This document shows positions 43,372-51,548 of a stretch of 64,000 nt of DNA, one piece after another. Both the position numbers and the translations under genes were made by a program. Every line of letters starts with the position of its first letter. Positions within the stretch are counted from its first letter, which is position 1. The notes under the pieces were generated by a model. The model saw only the letters and a program-made list of their open reading frames with translations, was not told the DNA's origin and did not search any database. The DNA comes from Plantibacter sp. PA-3-X8 (GTDB lineage: Bacteria > Actinomycetota > Actinomycetes > Actinomycetales > Microbacteriaceae). The stretch spans positions 3,596,001 to 3,660,000 of the forward strand of contig NZ_CP033107.1 of NCBI RefSeq assembly GCF_003856975.1. The letters run 5' to 3'.

Positions 43372-44502
43372 TCAGTCCTCGTCGTCGTCGAGGAACTCGT
43401 CGAACGCCTCGCTGATGCGGTCCGCCAGAGCCTCACGGATCTCCAGCGGCTGGAACGTCGCGGCGGCAGCGTTCAGCTGGAAGGTCTCCAGGTCGGTGAG
43501 GTCGTAGTCGAACGCCTCGGAGAGGAGCGCGAGCTCCTTCGTCAGGCTCGTGTCGCTCATCGTGCGGTTGTCGACGTTCACCGTGACGGCGAAGTCGAGC
43601 TGGTAGAGGAGGTCGAACGGGTGGTCCTCGAGCTCCTCGCCCCAGGCCGCGATGGCTCCGGTCTGCAGGTTCGACTGCGGGCTGAGCTCCAACGGGATCT
43701 TGCGGTCGCGGACCCACTCCGCGACGGGACCGAGCGTGGCGTAGAGGGACTCGGCGTCGTCGCGCTCGATGAAGATGTCCTCGGCGATGCGGACACCGTG
43801 GCCGAGTCGCAGCGCACGGCCGTCGAGCATGGCGCTCCGGATCGACTCGATGCCGTCGGCCTCCCCCGCGTGGACGGTGACCGGGAACAGCTCGGCCGCG
43901 AGGTAGTCGAACGCCAGCCGGTGCTTGCTGGCGGGGAAGCCCGCCTCGGCGCCGGCGATGTCGAACCCGACCACGCCGCGCTCACGATGGCGCACGGCGA
44001 GCTCAGCGATCTCGAGCGCGCGGTCGGCGTGCCGCATGGCCGTGACGAGCTGGCCGATCTGGATGTCGGAGCCGGAGTGGGCCGCGTCCTTGATGCCGAG
44101 CTCGATGCCCTCCTGGACGGCCTCGACGACCGCGTCGAGGCTGAGACCCCGGGTGAGGTGCTGTTCGGGAGCCCAGCGCACCTCGCCGTAGATGACGCCG
44201 TCCGCAGCGAGGTCCTGGACGAACTCGCGCGCGATGCGGACGAGCCCCTCCTCGGTCTGCATGACCGCGGTGCTGAGGTCGAAGGTCTTCAGGTACTCGA
44301 CGAGCGAGCCGGCGTTGCACTGCGTGTAGAACCAGTCGGCCAGGCCGTCGGGGTCCGACACGGGGACGTCGACACCGTTCGCTTCGCCCAGCTCGATGAT
44401 CGTTGCGGGCCGCACACCGCCGTCGAGGTGGTCGTGGAGCGAGATCTTCGGGAGCGCGCGGAGGTCGACGCCGGAGAGGGGGGATTCGTCTGCAGAGGTC
44501 AC
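43372..44502 (-). CDS. add: Adenosine deaminase
   Basis: This 376-aa amidohydrolase converts adenosine to inosine. Zinc and catalytic motifs are LHDHLDGG near residue 25, VHAGEADG, LGHGVRIAED, SPQSNLQTGA and VNVDNRTMSDTS. A TACAGT box 7 nt before the GTG at 44502 supports this start over longer forms. It supplies inosine for PunA. The C-terminus is a run of acidic residues (DEFLDDDED). Confidence 0.93.
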   Translation of the reverse strand: MTSADESPLSGVDLRALPKISLHDHLDGGVRPATIIELGEANGVDVPVSDPDGLADWFYTQCNAGSLVEYLKTFDLSTAVMQTEEGLVRIAREFVQDLAADGVIYGEVRWAPEQHLTRGLSLDAVVEAVQEGIELGIKDAAHSGSDIQIGQLVTAMRHADRALEIAELAVRHRERGVVGFDIAGAEAGFPASKHRLAFDYLAAELFPVTVHAGEADGIESIRSAMLDGRALRLGHGVRIAEDIFIERDDAESLYATLGPVAEWVRDRKIPLELSPQSNLQTGAIAAWGEELEDHPFDLLYQLDFAVTVNVDNRTMSDTSLTKELALLSEAFDYDLTDLETFQLNAAAATFQPLEIREALADRISEAFDEFLDDDED

Positions 44503-44509
44503 GGGGTTC

Positions 44510-44515
44510 ACTGTA
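44510..44515 (-). promoter_or_regulatory. -10 box of add
   Basis: TACAGT read leftward, 7 nt before the add GTG; leaderless arrangement. Confidence 0.5.
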
Positions 44516-44533
44516 CCGCTCAGCCCTCCGTCG

Positions 44534-44555
44534 AGGTGAGGCACTTCGTCACTCC
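44534..44555 (+). repeat. AGGTGAGGCA repeat, copy 1 (3' side of DUF559 gene)
   Basis: AGGTGAGGCACTTCGTCACT lies 9 bp beyond the DUF559 stop. It resembles the unit on the other side of the gene and has the same orientation. Confidence 0.6.
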
Positions 44556-44564
44556 CCATCGCCC

Positions 44565-45482
44565 TCAACGACCAACCGCCTCAACTCGGCCGGGGCCGCC
44601 GAGGCGCACCCGGATGCGCTCCGCGAGCACCGACGGTCGGCGGAGGTCGTCGGCAGTCAAGCGCATCACCGTCCATCCCTCATGTGCCAAGTCCTCCGTG
44701 CGCGCGATGTCCTTCCGCCATTGCGACCGGTCGGTCCGGTGATGGTCTCCCTCGTACTCGAGGACCAGACGCTGGACACGGAACACCACATCGCCCCGGA
44801 CCACTCGCCCGGAGCCGTGGAGGACGATCTCGGCGTTGTGCTCCGCCTTCGGGAGCGCCGACGCCTCGAGGATCAACCGGAGCTCGGTCTCCTTCGGCGA
44901 CTGGCAGCGGTCATGCAACCGCGGGATCGCCGACCGAAGGGCGACGACGCCACGACGCGACGGATACTCCTCGACGGCCTGACGAAGCCGATCGAGGGAC
45001 GTCCGAGGATCCAGGAACCAGAGAAGGGCGTCGCCGGCGGCGATCAATGCCGGGAGCGGTACCACCGTCGCGAGGTCGCACCAGGTCCGCTCGACACTGG
45101 TGACCGGGAGTCCGTCGAGATCGACGATGTCCCCCGGGCCGAGGGTGCCGCGATGTCCCACCACGCCGCGCCCCTCTCGCGCCCGGACGCCAGCAGGTGA
45201 CATGACATGCAGCGGGACGTCCGGACTCGTCGGCCTGGGCGTCGGGATGCCGTGCAGAGCAGCGGCCGTCTGATGGCTGAAGGCTCCCCCGATCGGGAGA
45301 GCACTCAGGTAGGCGACCGCTTGGTGGTACAGGTCAGTCGGGTAGCCCGGTGGCGTTCGGATCCCGTGGAAGGGAGCACCAAGCGCTGGGTTCCGGAGCT
45401 GGCGGGGAGTGAACCCGGCGCGCACTGCCGACTGAGCGGGCTTCGGCCCGGCCATGATCGGGATCGAGGATCGGAAGGTCAT
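44565..45482 (-). CDS. DUF559 (Vsr-like fold) nuclease-like protein
   Basis: This 305-aa protein has an AbiEi-like N-terminal half (HGIRTPPGYPTD, GAFSHQTAAALHGIP, TSVERTWCDLA) and a C-terminal DUF559 domain with ETELRLILEASALP, LEYEGDHHRTDRSQWRKDI and GWTVMRLTADDL. The Glu/Asp/His cluster there recalls very-short-patch-repair endonucleases. The role of these frequent actinobacterial proteins is not established. It interrupts the add-deoA-cdd neighbourhood and has similar short repeats on each side. CACGAT lies 6 nt before the ATG. Confidence 0.78.
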   Translation of the reverse strand: MTFRSSIPIMAGPKPAQSAVRAGFTPRQLRNPALGAPFHGIRTPPGYPTDLYHQAVAYLSALPIGGAFSHQTAAALHGIPTPRPTSPDVPLHVMSPAGVRAREGRGVVGHRGTLGPGDIVDLDGLPVTSVERTWCDLATVVPLPALIAAGDALLWFLDPRTSLDRLRQAVEEYPSRRGVVALRSAIPRLHDRCQSPKETELRLILEASALPKAEHNAEIVLHGSGRVVRGDVVFRVQRLVLEYEGDHHRTDRSQWRKDIARTEDLAHEGWTVMRLTADDLRRPSVLAERIRVRLGGPGRVEAVGR

Positions 45483-45540
45483 CCTTCGATCGTGCCGCCG
45501 GCAGGAGCTTCCCCCGTCGTTCTCCACAGGTCGCGTACTC

Positions 45541-45590
45541 AGGTGAGGCAACTCGTCGTCCGGAACGGCGATGGACGACGAGTTGCCTCA
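45541..45590. repeat. AGGTGAGGCA repeat, copy 2, with perfect 18-bp hairpin
   Basis: TGAGGCAACTCGTCGTCC (45544-45561) pairs perfectly with 45573-45590 over an 11-nt loop. It lies between the DUF559 start and the deoA stop. Its left arm matches copy 1 on the other side of the DUF559 gene. Confidence 0.85.
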
Positions 45591-45601
45591 TCTCAACGGA
45601 C

Positions 45602-46894
45602 TCAGGCCTCGATGCGAGCCCGGACGATGGGGCCGCGCGGGGGCGCGGTGTCCTCGATCGTGTACGCACCGTCGAGGGCCTTGAGCGCCCGCGGGAAGCG
45701 TGCTGCATCGTCGGCGCTCAGCGTGAAGAGCGGCTGTCCGGCCCGGACCTCGTCGCCCGGCTTCGCGTGCAGGTCGATGCCCGCCGCGTGGATGACCGGG
45801 TCCTGCTGCCTGGCCCGACCGGCACCGAGGCGCCAGGCCGCGATGCCGAACGGCAGTGCCTCCTGCGTCGCCAGCACGCCGTTGCGCGACGCCGTGACGA
45901 CGTGGGTCTCCTTGGCGACCGGCAGCGGTGCGTCCGGGTCGCCGTCCTGTGCGCGGATCATGCGCTTCCAGACGTCCATGGCCCGACCGTCCGCGAGGGC
46001 GCCCTCGACGTCAGCGTCCGGCTGCCCGGCGAGCGTCAGCATCTCCCGCGCCAGGGCGAGGGTCAGCTCGACGACGTCCGCCGGACCGCCACCCGCGAGG
46101 ACCTCGACGGACTCGCGGACCTCGTTCGCGTTGCCGATCGCGAGGCCGAGCGGGACGTTCATGTCCGTCAACAGTGCTGTCGTCGCCACACCGGCGTCCG
46201 TCCCGAGCGCGACCATCGTGCGCGCCAGTTCCTCGGCGCGCTCGTAGTCCTGCATGAACGCGCCGGAGCCGAACTTGACGTCGAGGACGAGCGCCCCGGT
46301 GCCTTCGGCGATCTTCTTCGACATGATGCTCGACGCGATGAGCGGGATCGCCTCGACCGTGCCCGTCGTGTCGCGCAGGGCGTACAGACGTTTGTCGGCC
46401 GGGGCGAGACCGGAGCCGGCGGCGCAGATGACCGCGCCGACGTCCGCCAGCTGCGCCATCATCTCGTCGTTCGTCAACGCCGCACGCCAGCCGGGGATGC
46501 TCTCGAGCTTGTCGAGCGTCCCACCCGTGTGCCCGAGCCCGCGGCCCGACAGCTGCGGCACCGCGACGCCGAAGACGGCGACGAGCGGGGCGAGCGGCAG
46601 GGTGATCTTGTCGCCCACGCCGCCCGTCGAGTGCTTGTCCGAGGTCGGCTTGTCGAGCGATGCGAAGCTCATCCGCTCGCCACTCGCGATCATCGCCATC
46701 GTGAGGTCGCGGATCTCGCGCCGCTCCATGCCGTTCAGCAGGATCGCCATCGCGAGCGCCGACATCTGCTCGTCGGCGACATAGCCGCGGGTGAAGGCGT
46801 CGATCAGCCAGTCGATCTGCGGCGTCGACAGCTCGCCGCGGTCGCGCTTCGTGCGGATGAGGTCGACGACGTCGAATGCTTCTACGGAACTCAT
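45602..46894 (-). CDS. deoA: Thymidine phosphorylase
   Basis: This 430-aa enzyme splits thymidine and deoxyuridine to a base and deoxyribose 1-phosphate. The motifs KPTSDKHSTGGVGDKITL, GRGLGHTGGTLDKLESIPGW, LDVKFGSGAFM and the C-terminal PGDEVRAGQPLFTL are all present. The ATG overlaps the cdd stop (ATGA), so Cdd product flows directly to DeoA. It is the last gene of the transporter-salvage operon. Confidence 0.95.
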   Translation of the reverse strand: MSSVEAFDVVDLIRTKRDRGELSTPQIDWLIDAFTRGYVADEQMSALAMAILLNGMERREIRDLTMAMIASGERMSFASLDKPTSDKHSTGGVGDKITLPLAPLVAVFGVAVPQLSGRGLGHTGGTLDKLESIPGWRAALTNDEMMAQLADVGAVICAAGSGLAPADKRLYALRDTTGTVEAIPLIASSIMSKKIAEGTGALVLDVKFGSGAFMQDYERAEELARTMVALGTDAGVATTALLTDMNVPLGLAIGNANEVRESVEVLAGGGPADVVELTLALAREMLTLAGQPDADVEGALADGRAMDVWKRMIRAQDGDPDAPLPVAKETHVVTASRNGVLATQEALPFGIAAWRLGAGRARQQDPVIHAAGIDLHAKPGDEVRAGQPLFTLSADDAARFPRALKALDGAYTIEDTAPPRGPIVRARIEA

Positions 46895-47310
46895 GCGTGG
46901 TACTCCTCGAGTTGACGGGGTCCGAAGGCGTCCGGCAGGACCTCGTCGATGGTGCGGATGCCGGAGACGGTGTCGAGCAGCATGCCCGCCGTCGAGTGCT
47001 CGTACAGCAGCTGTCGGCACCGGCCGCACGGCATGAGGCGTTCGCCCTTGCCGTCGACGCAGGCGAACGCCACGAGGCGTCCTCCGCCCGACATGTGGAG
47101 GGCGGAGACGAGCGCGCACTCCGCGCACAGCGTCAGGCCGTAGCTGGCGTTCTCGACGTTGCAGCCGGAGATGATCCGGCCGTCGTCGACGAGGGCAGCC
47201 GCGCCGACCGGGAACCGGCTGTAGGGCACGTAGGCGTGACCCATCGCCTCCCGGGCCGCGGTGTGCAGCGCTTCCCAGTCGATGGGCGGCGTGGTCGTCG
47301 TGTCGCTCAC
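46891..47310 (-). CDS. cdd: Cytidine deaminase
   Basis: This 139-aa zinc enzyme deaminates cytidine and deoxycytidine. SGCNVENASYGLTLCAE contains the catalytic Glu and the substrate site, and LMPCGRCRQ supplies the two zinc cysteines. The length is normal for the tetrameric class. It starts with GTG 2 bp after the permease stop, so import and breakdown of nucleosides are expressed together. Confidence 0.95.
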   Translation of the reverse strand: MSDTTTTPPIDWEALHTAAREAMGHAYVPYSRFPVGAAALVDDGRIISGCNVENASYGLTLCAECALVSALHMSGGGRLVAFACVDGKGERLMPCGRCRQLLYEHSTAGMLLDTVSGIRTIDEVLPDAFGPRQLEEYHA

Positions 47311-47312
47311 GA

Positions 47313-48614
47313 TCAGCCCTTCACGTAGGGCTTGCCTGCGGCTGCCGGTCCGCGGGAGATGCCGACGAGTCCGGCGACCGCGAAGATCGTCACCACGTAC
47401 GGGAGCATGAGCATGAACGCGCTCGGCACCGGGGAGCCGATGGCACTCAACGCGAACTGCAGGTTCTGCGTGAAGCCGAACAGCAGCGCGGCGAGCGTCG
47501 CCTTGAGCGGGTCCCAGCGTCCGAAGATGACCGCTGCGAGCGCGATGTAGCCGGCACCCGCCGTCATCTCCTTGTTGAACGCACCGACCGAGCCGAGGGT
47601 GAAGTACGCCCCACCGAGGCCGACGATCGCGCCCGCGAGCGCGACGTTCCAGAATCGCGTCCGGTTCACGTTGATGCCGACGGTGTCGGCCGCCTGCGGG
47701 TGCTCACCCACGGCGCGGAGGCGGAGGCCCCAGCGCGTGTAGAACAGGCAGAAGAAGACCACGGCCACGGCGATGTACATCAGGTAGATGATGATCGTCT
47801 GGCGGAACAGCACGGGCCCGATGAGCGGGATCTCGCTGAGGATCGGGATGTTGATCCGGGGGAACTTCGGCGGGCTGTTGAAGAGCGCCTCGTTCTTCGT
47901 GAGTACCTGCGAGTACAGGAAGCTCGTGAGTCCGACGACGAGGACGTTGAGCACCACACCGACGATGACCTGGTCGACGAGGTACTTGATCGAGAACGCC
48001 GCGAGCAGGAAGCTCACGAGCGTGCCGGCGATCATCGCCGCGACGAGCCCGAGGAAGGCGTTCCCCGTCACCGAGGCGACGAAGGCGGACGAGAACGCGC
48101 CGGCGAGCAGCTGGCCCTCGATCGCGATGTTCACGACGCCGACCCGCTCGGAGATGACGCCGCCGAGCGCACCGAAGATGAGCGGGACGCTCAGGGCGAC
48201 CGTGCCGAGCAGGAGCCCGGTGATCGGGATCGCCTTGCCCGCGGCGGCCCACGACAGGAACCCGACCATGAACAGCACACCGAACACGGTGATGAGCCAG
48301 AGCGGGACCTTCTTGCCCGTCGTGACGAGGTACGCGCTCAGTGCCGTGATGGCGGCCAGGAGGATCGTGACGACGATGCCGGTGACCGTGGACGGGAGCA
48401 CGACCGTCGGCAGCTGGATGACGTCGCCGTCGCTGGAGAGCCGGAACGTGCTGTTGCCGTCGCGGTGCCAGATGACGAACAACAGGAACGCGATGACGGT
48501 GAAGATCCCGAACGCGATCGGGGCCTTCCAGCTCCGGACGACGACCGTCTCGAGGACGATCGGGGCGTCGGGAGCCGGCTGCGGCGTCTGCTTGTCGAGC
48601 GTGAATCCACTCAT
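47313..48614 (-). CDS. Nucleoside ABC transporter permease 2
   Basis: This 433-aa membrane protein of the branched-chain/BMP permease family has about ten helices and the segments GALGGVISERVGVVNIAIEG, AVGEHPQAADTVGINV and GAGYIALAAVIFGRWDP. It resembles the YufQ/NupC-type nucleoside permeases. An extra N-terminal region of about 120 residues with three hydrophobic stretches precedes the core. Its ATG overlaps the stop of permease 1. Confidence 0.88.
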   Translation of the reverse strand: MSGFTLDKQTPQPAPDAPIVLETVVVRSWKAPIAFGIFTVIAFLLFVIWHRDGNSTFRLSSDGDVIQLPTVVLPSTVTGIVVTILLAAITALSAYLVTTGKKVPLWLITVFGVLFMVGFLSWAAAGKAIPITGLLLGTVALSVPLIFGALGGVISERVGVVNIAIEGQLLAGAFSSAFVASVTGNAFLGLVAAMIAGTLVSFLLAAFSIKYLVDQVIVGVVLNVLVVGLTSFLYSQVLTKNEALFNSPPKFPRINIPILSEIPLIGPVLFRQTIIIYLMYIAVAVVFFCLFYTRWGLRLRAVGEHPQAADTVGINVNRTRFWNVALAGAIVGLGGAYFTLGSVGAFNKEMTAGAGYIALAAVIFGRWDPLKATLAALLFGFTQNLQFALSAIGSPVPSAFMLMLPYVVTIFAVAGLVGISRGPAAAGKPYVKG

Positions 48615-49897
48615 GCGGACACCTCCTTCTTGGCGGAGCGACGCGTTCGGCGCGTCGAACCGTCGGGCTTCGGCAGGAAGAAGATCGCCCGCACGAGCGG
48701 CGGAGCCGCGATGAACAGCACGATGAGTGCCTGGAGGACGAGCACGATGTCGATCGGCACGTTGACGCCCTGGGTGGCCTGCATGGAGTACCCGCCGGCC
48801 TTCAGTGCACCGAACAGGATGCCGGCGATGAGGATGCCGCCCGGCCGGCTGCGTCCGAGGAGCGCGACGGTGATGGCGTCGAAGCCGATGCCGGCGTCGA
48901 TGCCGTTGTCGAACCCAGAGGTCACCGTTCCGAGCACCTGCGAGACGCCGGCGAGACCGATCAGTCCGCCGGACAGGAGCATGGCGTACACGTAGGTGTT
49001 CTTCACGTCGATACCCGCGACGCGCGCGGCGTTCGGGTTCTCACCGACCGCGCGGAAGCGGAAGCCGATCGAGGAACGACTGAACAACCACCACACGAAC
49101 ACGACCGCGAGGATCGCGATGAGGAAACCGGCGTGCAGGTTGTAGCGGTCACCGAGGAGCTTGGGCAGGACGGCGTTCTCCGCCATCCCCGCGCTCTTCG
49201 GCACGTTCGACCCGGGAGCCTGCAGCAGCCCCTGCGTGGAGAGCATGAAGGTGATGAGGTAGAACGCGACGTAGTTGAGCATGATCGTGATGATCACCTC
49301 GTGCGCGCCGGTGCGGGCCTTCAGGACGCCGACGATGCCGCCCCAGAACGCGCCACCGATGATGCCGGCGGCGATCGCGACGAGCAGGTGCACCACGGGC
49401 GGGAGGTCGAGCGTGAAGCCGACCCATCCGGCGCAGGCGGCGGCGATGAGCATCTGACCGCGTCCACCGATGTTGAACATGCCGACCCGGAACGCCAGGC
49501 CGACACCGAGTCCGGCGAGGATCAGCGGGGTCGCGAAGGTCAGCGTCTCCGTCAGCGGGCGGATGCCGTTCAGGAAGTCGGGGCGCTTGAAGTTGTAGAT
49601 CGACCCCTGGAAGAGCGCGCCGTACGCACCGGTCGCCGACTGCCAGACCGCCGCGATCGTGTCGCCCGGGCGTGCGAAGAAGTACCCGGCGGCGGTGTGG
49701 ACCTTCGGATCGGTCAGCGCGATGAGGATCGCACCGACGACCATCGCCAGGACGACGGCGAGGATCGAGATGACGATGCTCGAGTTGAGGATCTCGGCGA
49801 GCACCTTGTTCGAGCGCGGCTGGGTCGTGTCGGGCTTCGCCTCACCCGGTGCCACCGGCTGGACCGTTCCGGGCGGGGTGTGGGACGTCTCGCTCAT
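48611..49897 (-). CDS. Nucleoside ABC transporter permease 1
   Basis: This 428-aa protein is the YufP-like partner, with about ten helices. Visible segments are GLAFRVGMFNIGGRGQMLI, AHEVIITIMLNYVAFYLIT, VGENPNAARVAGIDV and GIGFDAITVALLGRSRP, which are typical of this permease type. Overlaps of 4 bp with the ATPase and permease 2 put all three in one operon. The C-terminus is Arg/Lys-rich. Confidence 0.9.
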   Translation of the reverse strand: MSETSHTPPGTVQPVAPGEAKPDTTQPRSNKVLAEILNSSIVISILAVVLAMVVGAILIALTDPKVHTAAGYFFARPGDTIAAVWQSATGAYGALFQGSIYNFKRPDFLNGIRPLTETLTFATPLILAGLGVGLAFRVGMFNIGGRGQMLIAAACAGWVGFTLDLPPVVHLLVAIAAGIIGGAFWGGIVGVLKARTGAHEVIITIMLNYVAFYLITFMLSTQGLLQAPGSNVPKSAGMAENAVLPKLLGDRYNLHAGFLIAILAVVFVWWLFSRSSIGFRFRAVGENPNAARVAGIDVKNTYVYAMLLSGGLIGLAGVSQVLGTVTSGFDNGIDAGIGFDAITVALLGRSRPGGILIAGILFGALKAGGYSMQATQGVNVPIDIVLVLQALIVLFIAAPPLVRAIFFLPKPDGSTRRTRRSAKKEVSA

Positions 49898-51408
49898 GCT
49901 GCTGCTCCTGCCGGGAGTTCTCCGGCCATCATGAGGCCGAGGACCTCTCTGGGGGTCGATGCCGGGACGATCCCGACGATGCCGCCGCGGTACATGACGG
50001 CGATGCGGTCGGCGAGCGCGACGACCTCGTCGAGCTCGGTCGACACGACGATGACGGGGATGCCGGCGTCGCGCGTGGCGACGATGCGCTTGTGCACGAA
50101 CTCGATCGAGCCGACGTCGATCCCGCGGGTCGGCTGTGCGGCGACGAACAGCCGCAGCTCACGGCTGAGCTCACGGGCGAGGACGACCTTCTGCTGGTTG
50201 CCGCCCGACAGGGAGCCGGCCGGCGACTCGATGCCCTGCGACCGGACGTCGAACTCCTGCGACTTCTCGCGGGCGAACTCGTCGCGGAATCCGCGCTGGA
50301 CGTTGCCGCCCTTCACGAAGGGTGCACCCGTCGATCGGTCCAGCATGAGGTTCTCGGCGATGGTGAACTGTTTGACGAGCCCGTCCTCGGATCGGTCCTC
50401 CGGCACGAAGCCGACGCCGGCGTCGAGCACCTTGCGCGGGGTGGACCCGACGAGTTCGACACCGTCGAGCTTGATGCTGCCCTTGGTGTGCGGCTGCAGC
50501 CCGAGGATCGCCTCGGTGAGCTCGGTCTGCCCGTTCCCCTGGACGCCGGCGATGGCGAGCACCTCGCCCTCGCGCACCTCGAAGCTGACGCCGTTGACGA
50601 CGAGCTGGCCGAGGTGGTCGACGACGGACAGGTCGTGCACGGTGAAGGTGGTGTCGCCGAGGTTCGGCGCCTCCTTGTGGACCGTGAGTTCGACGGGACG
50701 CCCGACCATGAGGGACGCCAGCTCGGCGTTCGTCGCGGTGGGCGAGGCCTCGCCGACGACCTTGCCGAGTCGGATGACGGTGATGCGGTCGGCGACTTCG
50801 CGGACCTCGCGCAGCTTGTGGGTGATGAAGACGATGGACGTGCCCTCGTCCTTCAGCTGCTTCATGATCGCCATGAGCTCGTCCGTCTCCTGCGGGGTGA
50901 GCACGGCGGTGGGCTCGTCGAAGACGAGGACGTTGGCGTTGCGGGAGAGCGCCTTGACGATCTCGACGCGCTGCTGCACTCCGACCGGGAGGTCGCCGAC
51001 GATGGCGTCCGGGTCGAGGCTGAAGCCGAACCGCTCGGAGATGTCGATGACGAGCTTGCGGGCCGCTGCGACGTCGAGGCGGCCACCGCCCTTGGTCTGC
51101 TCGTGGCCGAGCATGACGTTCTCGGCGACGGTGAAGACGGGGATGAGCATGAAGTGCTGGTGCACCATGCCGATGCCGGCGCCCATGGCGTCGCCGGGGC
51201 CCTGGAAGTGTTGGACGACGTCGTCCAGGAGGATCTCGCCCTCGTCGGCCTGATACAGGCCGTACAGGACGTTCATGAGGGTGGACTTGCCGGCACCGTT
51301 CTCGCCGAGGAGACAGTGGATCTCCCCCGGTTCGACGGTGAGGTCGATGTGGTCGTTGGCGGTGAGTGCGCCGAACCGTTTGGTGATGCCGCGGAGCTCG
51401 AGCTTCAT
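49894..51408 (-). CDS. Nucleoside ABC transporter ATPase (two fused ATPase domains)
   Basis: This 504-aa protein has two nucleotide-binding domains. The first shows LLGENGAGKSTLMNVLYG (Walker A), LPVGVQQRVEIVKAL and NVLVFDEPTAVLTPQE. The second shows VQGNGQTELTEAILG (degenerate Walker A, as usual in this family) and LSGGNQQKVVLARELS. It powers the two permeases. TAGATT lies 7 nt before the ATG, giving this part of the operon its own possible promoter after the hairpins behind the lipoprotein gene. Confidence 0.93.
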   Translation of the reverse strand: MKLELRGITKRFGALTANDHIDLTVEPGEIHCLLGENGAGKSTLMNVLYGLYQADEGEILLDDVVQHFQGPGDAMGAGIGMVHQHFMLIPVFTVAENVMLGHEQTKGGGRLDVAAARKLVIDISERFGFSLDPDAIVGDLPVGVQQRVEIVKALSRNANVLVFDEPTAVLTPQETDELMAIMKQLKDEGTSIVFITHKLREVREVADRITVIRLGKVVGEASPTATNAELASLMVGRPVELTVHKEAPNLGDTTFTVHDLSVVDHLGQLVVNGVSFEVREGEVLAIAGVQGNGQTELTEAILGLQPHTKGSIKLDGVELVGSTPRKVLDAGVGFVPEDRSEDGLVKQFTIAENLMLDRSTGAPFVKGGNVQRGFRDEFAREKSQEFDVRSQGIESPAGSLSGGNQQKVVLARELSRELRLFVAAQPTRGIDVGSIEFVHKRIVATRDAGIPVIVVSTELDEVVALADRIAVMYRGGIVGIVPASTPREVLGLMMAGELPAGAAA

Positions 51409-51415
51409 GGGTCCC

Positions 51416-51421
51416 AATCTA
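51416..51421 (-). promoter_or_regulatory. -10 box of the ABC ATPase gene
   Basis: TAGATT read leftward, 7 nt before the ATG; leaderless arrangement. Confidence 0.45.
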
Positions 51422-51484
51422 GTCACGTGTCGGATGTCGGCACAGGCGGTCGGGATCGCCGTCCGGCCGTGCCGCGAACAAAGC

Positions 51485-51538
51485 GGGGGGAGGTCGCGGA
51501 TCGCGACCTCCCCCCGGAGTCCCGGGCGAGGGCCCGGG
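51485..51538 (-). terminator. Tandem hairpins after the BMP lipoprotein gene
   Basis: Read leftward, CCCGGGC/GCCCGGG (51521-51538) is followed by a perfect 14-bp stem (51485-51498 with 51502-51515, 3-nt loop) and then GCTTTGTT. This can terminate most transcripts, keeping binding protein abundant relative to the transporter. Confidence 0.7.
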
Positions 51539-51548
51539 TGAAGAGGGA

